Shown here piece by piece: positions 39,783-49,828 of a DNA stretch of 64,000 nt. The translations under genes were made by a program, and so were the position numbers. The notes under the pieces were generated by a model. That model was not told the DNA's origin. It saw nothing but the letters and a program-made list of their open reading frames with translations, and searched no databases. Origin of the DNA: Streptomyces sp. SW4 (GTDB lineage Bacteria > Actinomycetota > Actinomycetes > Streptomycetales > Streptomycetaceae); assembly GCA_003248315.1 (NCBI GenBank), contig QKWM01000004.1, positions 4,833,001 to 4,897,000 of the forward strand. Reading direction: 5' to 3'. The first letter of the stretch is position 1. Each line of letters opens with the position of its first letter.

Positions 39783-39792
39783 ATATGCATAT
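39783..39792. promoter_or_regulatory. AT-rich palindrome in XRE/ATP-binding divergent region
   Basis: ATATGCATAT is a perfect 10-bp palindrome within AGATATATGCATATCT, in the 214-bp region between the divergent starts 39707 and 39922. In such GC-rich DNA it stands out and may be the operator of the XRE protein or a -10 region. No experimental consensus is known to me. Confidence 0.4.
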
Positions 39793-39921
39793 CTTGGCGG
39801 ATCGCCACCCTTCACCGGTGTGGTGATGGCAGTCTGGCGGGCGAAGCACCAGTCCGGGACCGTACTCGAACCATCCGCTCCGTGTCGGACTGCGGTCCCG
39901 TGAGAAAGGGACGACGTCGCC

Positions 39922-40357
39922 ATGGCAGACCATCTGGAAGCATCCGTCACTCTGCCGAGCGATCCCGCCTCGGTGTCCGCCGCGCGCACGTACGTGGTGG
40001 GCACCCTGGCGGAGTGGGGTCTGCCCGCGGACACGGACGTGTCCGACACCATCCGGCTCATCGTCTCCGAACTCGCCACCAACGCCGTCCAGCACACGCT
40101 CGGCCAGTCGCCCACCTTCACCGTCGACCTGGCGCTCGACCGCGACGAGCGGCTGCGCGTCGGTGTCACCGACAGCCACCCGCGCTTCCCCAAACGGCTG
40201 CCGGCCGCCGTCCAGCAGGACAACGGCCGGGCATGGTGATCATCCGCTGGCTGACGGCGGAGTGCGGCGGCAAGCTGCGGATCCGGCCCACCCGCGAGGG
40301 CGGCAAGACCGTCTCCATCGAACTGCCCTGGACGCCGGGCCAGGCCCCGAGGGGTGA
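39922..40357 (+). CDS. ATP-binding protein, anti-sigma-factor-like (HATPase_c_2)
   Basis: A single-domain GHKL ATPase of about 145 residues, like RsbW/SpoIIAB-type serine kinases. Features are the N-box SDTIRLIVSELATNAVQHTL and the G1-box region LRVGVTDSHPRFPKR, then, after a break near 40232, GMVIIRWLTAECGGKLRIRP and GKTVSIELPWTPG. Such proteins in Streptomyces pair with DUF397/XRE genes; the target (sigma factor or other protein) is unknown. ATG 39922. The stop at 40355-40357 assumes one more missing base near the end. Confidence 0.8.
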
Positions 40358-40385
40358 CGGGCGATCAGGCCCGGCACCCCCTCGG
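40347..40385. terminator. Hairpin between convergent genes
   Basis: CCGAGGGGTG (40347-40356) pairs with CACCCCCTCGG (to 40385) with one bulge, and inside it CGGGC pairs with GCCCG. It lies between the converging stops of the ATP-binding and NlpC/P60 genes, as a bidirectional terminator would. Confidence 0.6.
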
Positions 40386-40393
40386 ACGGCAGG

Positions 40394-40866
40394 TCACTTG
40401 ACGCGTCCGTACCAGACGCTCTTGGTCCAGATCTTCTGCAGGCGCACCACGTCGCCGGTCTTGGGGCGTGCCAGATCTTGCCCTTCCCGGCGTAGATGCC
40501 GACGTGGTACACACTGCGGCCCGAGTGGAAGAAGACCAGGTCCCCGGCCTTGCGGTTCTTGGCGGAGATGTGGCGGGTCTTGTTGTACTGCTGGGCGGCG
40601 GTGCGTGGCAGCTTCTTGCCGGCCTTCTTGAACGAGTACAGCGTCAGCCCGGAGCAGTCGAACCGGTGCGGCCCGGTGGCGCCGTAGCGGTAGGGGGCGC
40701 CCTTCTTGGAGGCCGCCACCTGGAGCGCCTTGGTGGCGTGGCTCGCGGCGGAGGCCTCGGACGCGGCACCGGGGATCACGAGGGAGCCGCCGACGGCGGC
40801 GAGGGTGAGGGCCGAGGCCGTACCGGCCCGGGCCATGAGCGACGGGACACGATTGAGCGCAGTCAT
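40394..40866 (-). CDS. Secreted NlpC/P60 cell-wall hydrolase
   Basis: An exported peptidoglycan endopeptidase of about 158 residues. A signal peptide (LMARAGTASALTLAAVGGSL, cleavage near ASEASA) precedes the NlpC/P60 domain. The catalytic Cys is in HRFDCSGLTLYSFKKAGKKL and the His in SVYHVGIYAGKGKIWHAPK. The end (IWTKSVWYGRVK) lies after a break near 40475. No LysM or coiled-coil domain is present, so it is a minimal enzyme. The ATG at 40866 lies just behind a c-di-AMP riboswitch, the usual control of such hydrolases in actinomycetes. Confidence 0.9.
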
Positions 40867-40871
40867 GCGCA

Positions 40872-41050
40872 ACCCTTCGTCAGCCGCCTGTGAAGGATGA
40901 CCTGTCGGATTCGGGCTGGCGAAGTTGCCCGGCCGCACCGTGTGCGGCTTCACCCCAAGGGCTGCTCGGCCCGGCGTCCCTCCCGCGGAGGGGGCCGTTC
41001 CGGCGACCCGTCGTGCTCGGGTCCTCCACTCCTGCCGATCCACTCCTGTC
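40872..41050 (-). ncRNA. c-di-AMP riboswitch (ydaO/yuaA type)
   Basis: On the minus strand, directly before the NlpC/P60 ATG, the leader contains CCTTGGGGTGAAGCCGC, then GGGCAACTTCGCCAG, then CCCGAATCCGACAGGTCATC and CACAGGCGGCTGACGAAGG. These are the conserved joining segments of ydaO-class riboswitches (compare TTGGGGTGAAT and CCGAATCCGACAG in Bacillus ydaO). The 3' helix runs into the ribosome-binding site GAAGGG. High c-di-AMP should turn expression off. The 5' boundary (about 41050) is estimated. Confidence 0.8.
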
Positions 41051-41326
41051 GACCGGTCATCCGGGCGGCGGCAGGACTCGGCGTCCGCCCGGATCGCCCG
41101 CCGCCGTGGCGGGGTCTTGTCGTCAGTCGGGATCTTGCTCCAACGAAGTCGGAAAATCCCAACGGAACCGGGGATTTGTGTTGTTACTCACCACTCACCC
41201 GTTCGGGTGGACGGGACGGTGTTCGAGTGGGTGTCAAGACCCCGAGGGGCGCCGGACCAGCGGTGGAAGGGTCGATTCCGGGCCCGTGCGGGAGGCGGTG
41301 CGCAAGCGCGACCGGCCGGAGGCGGA

Positions 41327-41336
41327 GATATATCTA
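41327..41336. promoter_or_regulatory. AT-rich palindrome AGATATATCT
   Basis: A perfect 10-bp palindrome in an otherwise very GC-rich stretch at the 3' end of the ClpP-partner gene and upstream of the riboswitch leader on the minus strand. The interval 41051-41326 otherwise holds no gene; it should contain the NlpC/P60 promoter. Confidence 0.3.
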
Positions 41337-41819
41337 CACCGAAAGGCGGTACGCCGTTCGGGCCGTTTCGTCGCCGGACCGGCGCACACGGCGCCCCGGA
41401 CGCGGACGGCCGAGAACGGCCGAGAACGGCCGAGAAACGGCCGAGAAACGGCTGAGAACGGCGGGAACCGTCGAGAGCGGTCGAGAACGGCTGAGAACGG
41501 CCGAGGACCCGTCAACTTCCGGGGGTGGCGGCAGGGCGACCCGGGCCGAGCGCCGCTCGCCGTCCAGGGCACGCAACGCCCGCTCCAGGGTGGCCGCGTG
41601 CAGCTCCGTCTCGCCCCGGCGGTGCATCACCGCGAGCGCGTCCCGCAGCGCGGTGGCCCGCGCGACCAGGGCCTGTGCGGCGCGCAGTGCGCGGTAGGTG
41701 TCCCCGGGGCGGGCCGGGTTGATGCGGCCCACCAGGTCGACGACGTCGAGGTAACGGTCGATCAGCTCGGCCTCGGCACGGGTCAGGGCCGGCAGGGGCG
41801 GCGGCTCGGCGGGCAGCAT
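41334..41819 (-). CDS. Helical protein encoded directly downstream of clpP
   Basis: A protein of 161 residues that I do not recognise. The first 100 residues look fully helical (LTRAEAELIDRYLDVVDLVG, YRALRAAQALVARATALRDA, LHAATLERALRALDGE). The C-terminal part, coded by a 10-11 bp repeat (about 41405-41511), is Ser/Arg/Pro-rich (LSRFSAVSRPFSAVLGRPRP) and may be spurious if the real stop is hidden by a frameshift. ATG 41819 is 7 bp past the clpP stop with GAGGTGAG in front, so the two are coupled. A role with ClpP is inferred from position only. Confidence 0.6.
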   Translation of the reverse strand: MLPAEPPPLPALTRAEAELIDRYLDVVDLVGRINPARPGDTYRALRAAQALVARATALRDALAVMHRRGETELHAATLERALRALDGERRSARVALPPPPEVDGSSAVLSRSRPLSTVPAVLSRFSAVSRPFSAVLGRPRPGRRVRRSGDETARTAYRLSV

Positions 41820-41826
41820 CGGCCGC

Positions 41827-42459
41827 TCACCTCGCGCCCGGTGCGGGCCGGGCGCCCTCACGGCCGGCGACCAGGTGGTCCACCAGGCCGTACTCCAGGG
41901 CCTGTCGGGCGTCCAGGACCGTGTCCCGTTCGACGTCCGCGCTCACCTGCTCCGGCGTACGGCCGGTGTGCCGGGCGAGCAGTTCCTCGAGCCGGGTGCG
42001 GACGCGGGCCGCCTCGTCGGCCTGGATGGCGAGGTCGGTGGCCTGTCCCGCACCGGCTCCGCCACCACGGCTGGCGCAGCACCGCGCGTGCGCCGGGGAG
42101 CATCGACCGCTTGCCCGGGGTGCCCGCGGCGAGCAGGACGGCGGCCACGGAGCCGGCCTGGCCCAGGCAGGTCGTCGCCACGTCGCAGGAGACGTACCGC
42201 ATCGTGTCGTAGATCGCCGACATGGCGCCGAAGGAGCCGCCGGGGAGTTGATGTACAGGGCGATGTCCCGGTCCGGGGCGCGGTGCTCCAGGTACACGAA
42301 CTGCGCCGTCACGTCGTTCGCCGCGGTGTCGTCGATCTCGGTGCCGAGGAGGACGATCCGCTCCTCGAGCAGCTTGGCGTACGGGTCCGACGTGCGGCTT
42401 CCCGGGTCGGGGCGCTCGGTGAACTCGGGCAGGACGTGGCGGGCATACGGCCGGGTCAT
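41827..42459 (-). CDS. clpP: ClpP-like protease subunit lacking catalytic His
   Basis: A ClpP paralogue of about 211 residues. Features are [31 protein letters not shown], the nucleophile region [20 protein letters not shown] with Ser kept, and the acid [20 protein letters not shown] with Asp kept. Where ClpPs have the catalytic His (HQP), this one reads VLRQP: CGC, Arg. Two one-base breaks (near 42245 and 42070) are both in C runs; the Arg codon is not at a break. ATG 42459 follows GAGGAGGGG. Actinomycetes carry several ClpPs; this may be a regulatory, inactive partner subunit. Confidence 0.85.
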   Translation of the reverse strand: MTRPYARHVLPEFTERPDPGSRTSDPYAKLLEERIVLLGTEIDDTAANDVTAQFVYLEHRAPDRDIALYINSPAAPSAPCRRSTTRCGTSPATWRRPAWARPAPWPPSCSPRAPRASGRCSPAHARCCASRGGGAGAGQATDLAIQADEAARVRTRLEELLARHTGRTPEQVSADVERDTVLDARQALEYGLVDHLVAGREGARPAPGAR

Positions 42460-42638
42460 GGTGAGCCCCTCCTCGCAGAGCGCTGCTTCTGTCAAAAATG
42501 TACAGGACGTACGTCCGGTGGGAGGGGGTTCGCGCGGCCCGCGAGGTTCGCCCGCAGCGGACGGCGGGCCCGGTCAGGGCTCCGTGCCCGGCCCGCACGG
42601 GTCGCTCGTGCGCGGCTCGGGCGGCTCGCGCGGGCGGC

Positions 42639-42993
42639 TCAGGGCTCCTTGGGCGGCTCGTGCAAGCCGAACCAGGAGCCCTGGTCGTCCCGGCAGAGGG
42701 CGAAGCGGCCGAACCGTGCCTCGGAGGCGGCGTCCTCCTCGCTCTCCTCGCCGATGTCCTGCACCGAACCGCCCAGCTCCCGCACCCTCGCCGCCGCCGC
42801 GTCCAGGTCGTCGACGCGGAAGAAGAGGTAGGGGAGGCGTCCGGATCCCCGCCGTGCAGGCCGCCGGTGCGGACGGAGAAGCCCCGCCCGGAAGGTCCCG
42901 GTTCCAGACTCCAGCCGAACAGGGCGCCGTAGAAGGCCCGCCCCGCTCGGGGTCCGCGACGCCGAGTTCGAAGAACGACGGTTCGCCTGCCAT
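42639..42993 (-). CDS. VOC (glyoxalase/bleomycin-resistance-like) family protein
   Basis: A single-domain VOC protein of about 119 residues. [18 protein letters not shown] opens it, followed by [40 protein letters not shown] and [20 protein letters not shown]. Two breaks, near 42940 and 42845, separate these segments. ATG 42993 follows GAGGAGGTC. Substrate unknown; most such proteins in Streptomyces are uncharacterised. Confidence 0.85.
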
Positions 42994-43185
42994 GGGGACC
43001 TCCTCGGCCCGTCGGTGTGCCGCCCGTGCCCCCGCCCGCGCCGAGCCCGTCCCGGGTCCGGCACGCGAAGACCCCGGGCTCCCGCGGCACCGGGGTCCGG
43101 CCTCCCCGTCGCGCCTGCCTCCATGGTCCTGCCCGGGCCGTCCGCCGCAGCCGGGCGCGGCGACCGCGGCCGTAAGCTGGGGGGC

Positions 43186-43469
43186 ATGGCCGCCTACGAG
43201 ATTCCGGTGACGCAAGCCAGGGCCGAGCTCGCCGATCTGATCAACCGCGTGGTGTACGGCGGTGAGCGCGTCGTCGTGACGCGGCACGGCAAGCCTCTCG
43301 TCGCCCTCGTCTCCGCCGCCGACCTCGAGCGGCTGGAGGAGCTGCCGGAGCCGTCCGGGGAGCAGGTGGTCACGTCGGTCTCCCGGGTCCGCGACGCCGC
43401 CGCCCCGCCGAGCGCGCCGGGCACCGCTTCGGCATCGCCGCGGAGCACCGCGGACCGAACCCGACCTGA
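43186..43469 (+). CDS. Phd/YefM-type antitoxin-like protein (no adjacent toxin)
   Basis: A protein of about 95 residues. The first 60 residues are a clear Phd/YefM fold ([40 protein letters not shown]), which binds DNA and neutralises a partner toxin in TA modules. The end is reached via a one-base break near 43420, giving [13 protein letters not shown] and a stop at 43467-43469; without it the frame runs on as low-complexity sequence. No Doc, YoeB or PIN toxin gene is adjacent. Intergenic repeats follow. Confidence 0.75.
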
Positions 43470-43833
43470 CCCGTCCCGGCTTGGCCCGTCCCCGCCTGGC
43501 CTTGGCCTGACTCGTCCTGGCTCAACCCCGGCCCGTCTCGCCCCGACCCGAGCGGTCCCGACCGACCCGTCCCGCCCGGCCCGAGCGGTCCCGACCTGTC
43601 CCGACCCGGCGCGGGGCGCGGAGCGGCGGCCGGGCACCGGTCCCGGGGACCTGGAAGCGCCCGGCCGCCGCGGCGCAGCGGGAGTCGGCGACGGTACGGG
43701 GCCGCGGGGCGGCCGACGGAGCCGGCGCCGGGGTCGGCCGACGGAGCCGGGGCCGGGCGTCGGCCGACGGAGCCGGGGCCGGGAGTCGGCCGACGGGAAC
43801 GGTCGGCGGGGACCGATGGGTGCAGGTGCGGGA
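43470..43833. repeat. Gene-free interval with 26-bp tandem repeat
   Basis: No gene is supported here. From 43505 to 43610 the phrase CGACCCGTCCCG recurs in degenerate form. At 43709-43796 a 26-bp unit (GTCGGCCGACGGAGCCGGGG plus CCGGGC) occurs at 43733-43758 and 43759-43784, with partial copies on both sides. The interval separates the antitoxin-like gene from the membrane protein stop. Confidence 0.7.
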
Positions 43834-44900
43834 TCAGCCGGCGGGGGCGGGCTCGCGGCCGCCGGTCGCAGCCGCGTCCCGCGCCCGGTTCCGCAGCGCG
43901 CCGCCCAGCAGGACCGCGCCCAGTCCCAGCAGCGCCCACCAGGCCAGGGTGAGCGCCGGGCCGCCGGCCGCCGCGCCGTCGAAGAACGACACCGAGCGCA
44001 GCAGCTGCACCCCGCGCCCGGGGCAGCCACTGGCCGATCGCGCCGGCCGGTTCGGGCAGCATCTCCGGAGCCGAGGCCGCGCCGAGAACGGGTTGCCCAG
44101 CAGCATCACCAGGGCCGCGCCCAGCCCGACGCCCGCCCGGCCCAGCAGCGCGCCGAGTCCGGCCACCGCGCCGGCCACGGCCAGCGTCGACAGGCCGAGC
44201 ACCCCGGCCACGGCCCACCAGTCGTCGCCGGTCGCCTCCAGCCAGCTGTGCGCGATCGCGGCGGCGACCACGCCGACCAGGGCGGCGGCGCCGGTGACCA
44301 CGGCCACGGCACGCGCGCCGCCGAGGCCCAGCAGGGTCACCAGGGCGCCGGTGGCGATGCCGGCCAGGGCGAGGGGCAGAACGCTCGCGTTCAGGACCGC
44401 GCCCCGCGGGTCCGAGGCGGGTGCGGGCACCACGTCGACCGTCCGCACCTCGGCACCGCCTTCGGCGGCCTGGCCGGCCACGGCCTGCTGCAGGGTCTGG
44501 GCGACGACCGGACTCGCCGCCGACGCGGTGAGCAGTTCGGTGCCGCCGGGGGTGACGACGAGCGCCCCGTACACCGTCCGGTTCTCGACGGCTTCGCGGG
44601 CGGCGGCCCCGTCGGCGTAGCGATGGACCTCGAAGGCGTCTGCCCGGCCGGCGAGCCGCTGCTCGACCTGGGCGACGGCGGTGGCCGGCCCGGCCACGCC
44701 GAGCGGCAGATCCCGGGGGCGGTCCGGGCGGCGGGCCAGGCGAAGGCCCACAGCGCCAGCGCCACCACGACCGGTACGAGGAGGACGACGGCGACCGCGC
44801 GCCGGGCGGGCGGCACGGCCGACGGCGCCGACGAGGGGGCCGGTGCGGCCGGGGCGGGCGGCGTGGACGACAGCGAGGGTGACGGCGACGACGAGCGCAT
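43834..44900 (-). CDS. Multi-pass membrane protein, YhgE/ABC-2-like, under TetR control
   Basis: A membrane protein of about 357 residues. One N-terminal transmembrane segment (AVAVVLLVPVVVALALWAFA) precedes a 150-residue outer domain (RADAFEVHRYADGAAAREAV, NRTVYGALVVTPGGTELLTA). Then come about five segments, such as [60 protein letters not shown] and ALTLAWWALLGLGAVLLGGA. The topology resembles YhgE/Pip and ABC-2-type proteins that span the membrane around a large loop. Breaks occur near 44715, 44090 and 44020. ATG 44900. Divergent from TetR, its probable repressor. Function unknown; efflux is plausible. Confidence 0.75.
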
Positions 44901-44920
44901 GGGGTGCTCCTCCGCTAAAA

Positions 44921-44994
44921 AGAAGGATCGTTCGTTTTCGGTGACACCACCGTCCTCCCGGGTCGGCTCCTTGTCAAGAAGGAACGTTCGTTTT
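44921..44994. promoter_or_regulatory. Paired TetR operator-like repeats and leaderless tetR promoter
   Basis: Two near-identical 18-bp direct repeats, AGAAGGATCGTTCGTTTT (44921-44938) and AGAAGGAACGTTCGTTTT (44977-44994), lie between the divergent genes. The second contains the palindrome GAACGTTC and fills the spacer of a promoter: TTGTCA (44971-44976), 17 bp, TAGCTT (44994-44999). This places transcription initiation at about the tetR ATG (45005), a leaderless mRNA. Repression of both genes by TetR binding is inferred. Confidence 0.7.
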
Positions 44995-45004
44995 AGCTTG
45001 GGGC

Positions 45005-45631
45005 ATGGCACGCGTATCCCAGGAACACCTCGACGCCCGACGCCGGCAGATCCTCGACGGCGCCGCCCTGTGCTTCGCCCGCAACGGCTTCCACGCCACG
45101 TCGATGCAGGACGTGCTGAAGGAGACGGGGCTGTCGGCGGGCGCGGTCTACCGCTATTTCGCGGGCAAGGAGGAGCTGATCGCCGCGATCGTCGCCGAGG
45201 TCCTGGGCGACGTCCGGGGCATGTACGAGCGTGCCGCGCAGGAGACCCCGCCGCCCACGCCGGACGTCCTCATCGCCCGGACGCTCGCGTACATGAAGGA
45301 GTCGCGCCCGGCGGTCCTCGACGACGGCGAGTGGATGTTCCCGCGCCTGATGATGCAGGTCTGGGTGGAGACCGTGCGCAACCCGGCCCTGGCCGCCCTG
45401 CTCAGGGAGGGCTTCGGCACGGTCCGGGCGGCCTGGGTGAAGGTCGCCGAGAGCTACCGCGAGGCCGGGATGATGCCCGCCGGCGCCGACGTCGACGCCC
45501 TGGCCCGGGTGATGATCGCCGTGGTGCAGGGCTTCGCCGTGCAGACGGCCCTGTTCGGCGAGCCGGCGGAGGAGTTGCTGCGCGAGGGTCTGCGAGCCCT
45601 CATGAGCGTGCAAAGAACCCCCAAGAAGTAG
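45005..45631 (+). CDS. TetR family transcriptional regulator
   Basis: An intact protein of 208 residues. The N-terminal HTH (RRRQILDGAALCFARNGFHA, SMQDVLKETGLSAGAVYRYF) is followed by a helical ligand-binding domain (EWMFPRLMMQVWVETVRNPA, MIAVVQGFAVQTALFGEPAE). It is expected to repress the divergent membrane-protein gene and itself through the two 18-bp repeats in the 104-bp gap. The start ATG follows the -10 box by only five bases, so the message is probably leaderless. Confidence 0.9.
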   Translation: MARVSQEHLDARRRQILDGAALCFARNGFHATSMQDVLKETGLSAGAVYRYFAGKEELIAAIVAEVLGDVRGMYERAAQETPPPTPDVLIARTLAYMKESRPAVLDDGEWMFPRLMMQVWVETVRNPALAALLREGFGTVRAAWVKVAESYREAGMMPAGADVDALARVMIAVVQGFAVQTALFGEPAEELLREGLRALMSVQRTPKK

Positions 45632-45777
45632 CCCCGGGCAACTGAAGTGGATCTTCGCTGGGTTAACGTGACCGAAACTCGGCACAACTAGCCTGCCGAC
45701 CCGGCCACCTGCGCGTTCGCCCGTGGCCGCGGCAGCCGGGCCCCGCACGGTCCGGAGCGAGGACTGTGAGGTGGGAC

Positions 45778-46080
45778 GTGCAGCTGACCCCGCACGAACA
45801 AGAGCGGCTGATGATCCATGTGGCGGCCGACGTGGCCGCCCGGCGCCGGGCCCGGGGGCTGCGGCTCAACCACCCCGAGGCGGTCGCCCTCATCACCTCG
45901 CACATCCTCGAAGGCGCACGGGACGGCCGCACGGTCACCGAGCTGATGTCCTCCGGCCGCAAGCTGCTCACCCGTGACGACGTCATGGACGGCGTTCCCG
46001 AGATGATCCACGACGTGCAGGTCGAGGCGACCTTCCCGGACGGCACCAAGCTCGTCACCGTCCATGACCCGATCGTGTGA
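45778..46080 (+). CDS. ureA: Urease gamma subunit
   Basis: The intact 100-residue small urease subunit: [40 protein letters not shown] and [23 protein letters not shown] 45778 was chosen because it gives the family's N terminus and is preceded by GAGGTGGG; another GTG lies at 45766. First gene of the urease cluster ureA-ureB-ureC-ureF-ureG-ureD. Confidence 0.95.
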   Translation: MQLTPHEQERLMIHVAADVAARRRARGLRLNHPEAVALITSHILEGARDGRTVTELMSSGRKLLTRDDVMDGVPEMIHDVQVEATFPDGTKLVTVHDPIV

Positions 46081-46093
46081 AGGGGCCGGTGCC

Positions 46094-46397
46094 GTGATTC
46101 CCGGAGAGATCCTGTTCGCCGACGGGCCGATCGCCGTCAACGAGGGCCGCGAGATCACCCGTCTCACCGTCCTCAACGCCGCCGACCGTCCCGTCCAGGT
46201 CGGTTCCCACTACCACTTCGCCGAGGCCAACCCGGGCCTGGAGTTCGACCGTGCCGCGGCACGCGGCAAGCGGCTCAACGTCGCCGCCGGCACGGCCGTG
46301 CGCTTCGAGCCCGGCATCCCGGTCGATGTCGAACTCGTCCCCGTCGCCGGGGCCCGGATCGTCCCCGGCCTGCGCGGCGAGACCGGAGGTGCCCTCG

Positions 46398-46405
<8 letters not shown>
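46094..46405 (+). CDS. ureB: Urease beta subunit
   Basis: The intact 103-residue beta subunit: [40 protein letters not shown] and [23 protein letters not shown] 46094 lies 13 bp after the ureA stop, and its end overlaps ureC by 8 bp. The overlap suggests coupled translation in stoichiometric amounts. Confidence 0.95.
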
Positions 46406-48117
<1,712 letters not shown>

Positions 48118-48118
<1 letters not shown>

Positions 48119-48788
48119 TGTCCCGCGCGACGCTGCTGGTGCTGGCCGACGGACGCTTCCCCGCCGGCGGCCACGCCCACTCCGGCGGGGCCGAGGCGGC
48201 CGTACGGGCCGGACGGGTCACCGACGCGGCGAGCCTCGCCGACTTCTGCCGGGGCCGGCTGCACACCACGGGACTCGTGTCGGCCTCGCTCGCGGCGGCG
48301 GCGGCCCTCGGTGCCGATCCGGTGGAGCTGGACGCGGCCGCCGACGCGCGGACGCCGTCGCCGGCGCTGCGGGCCGCGGCGCGGCGGCTCGGACGGCAGC
48401 TGACCCGGGCCGCCCGGGCCGTCTGGCCGTCCGATGAACTCGAGGCGCTGGCGCGGGAGTTCCCCAAGGGGGCCCATCAGCCCGTGGTGCTCGGGTCGTG
48501 GCCCGGGGCGCCGGGCTCGGGGCGAGGACGCGGCGTACTGCGCGGCGTACGAGAGCGTGAGCGGGCCGGCGGTGGCGGCGGTGCGGCTGCTGAGCCTGGA
48601 CCCGTTCGAGGCGACCGGGGTGCTGGCGCGGCTGGCCGGGGAGGTGGACCGGGTGGCCGACCGGGCCGTGGAGGCGGGCCGGGGTGCCTGGCCGACGGGG
48701 CCGATCTGCTGCCCTCGGCGTCGTCGCCGCTGCTGGAGATCGGGGCGGAGGACCATGCGGGGTGGGGGTGCGGTTGTTCGCGTCGTGA
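48118..48788 (+). CDS. ureF: Urease accessory protein UreF
   Basis: An all-helical UreF of about 224 residues, part of the UreDFG nickel-insertion complex. Features are [60 protein letters not shown] and [20 protein letters not shown]. Breaks near 48515, 48700 and 48770 each restore frame with one base; the last gives RLFAS and a stop at 48786-48788. ATG 48118 overlaps the ureC stop. A 361-bp gap with tandem repeats follows before ureG, unusual within this operon. Confidence 0.88.
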
Positions 48789-49149
48789 CAGGGTCCACCC
48801 CCGCGGCCCCGTCCCGGGCCGCCGCCCCGGACCCCCGAACCCCGGACCCCCGGCCCTCGACCCGGCGGCTCGACGGCCCGCCCCGGCCCGACACCCCGCC
48901 CGGGCCGGTGGCCCGTCTCGGCCCGGCGGCCGGCCTCGGACCGTGACCCCGCCCGCCCCGGCCCGGCGGCCGGCCTCGGAGGCCGGGCCGGCCCACCGGC
49001 GCCGGGCCGCCCGCAGACCGCTCGTACGCGACCTGCCGCCCGCAGACCGCTCGTACACGACCTGCCGCCCACAGACCGCTCGTACGCGGCGTACCGCCCG
49101 GAGAACCCTCACCCGTGCGAGACGCCGCCCGGAGAACAAGGAGCCGTAC
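48789..49149. repeat. Repeat-filled gap between ureF and ureG (29-bp unit x3)
   Basis: No gene is supported. A 29-bp unit, CCGCCCGCAGACCGCTCGTA plus CGCGACCTG, is repeated three times in register at 49007-49035, 49036-49064 and 49065-49093. Earlier, the phrase CCGGCGGCCGGCCTCGGA occurs twice (about 48920 and 48965). The ureG ribosome-binding region is CGGAGAACAAGGAGCC just before 49150. Confidence 0.85.

Positions 49150-49824
<675 letters not shown>

Positions 49825-49828
<4 letters not shown>

Noticed and set aside
43186-45645. An 876-residue protein starting in the antitoxin and running through the TetR region
   Set aside because: It runs antisense through the membrane protein gene and out of frame of tetR; only the first 75 residues show family similarity.
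48789-49149. The 29-bp repeats as a CRISPR array
   Set aside because: The units are directly adjacent with no spacers, and no cas genes are nearby.
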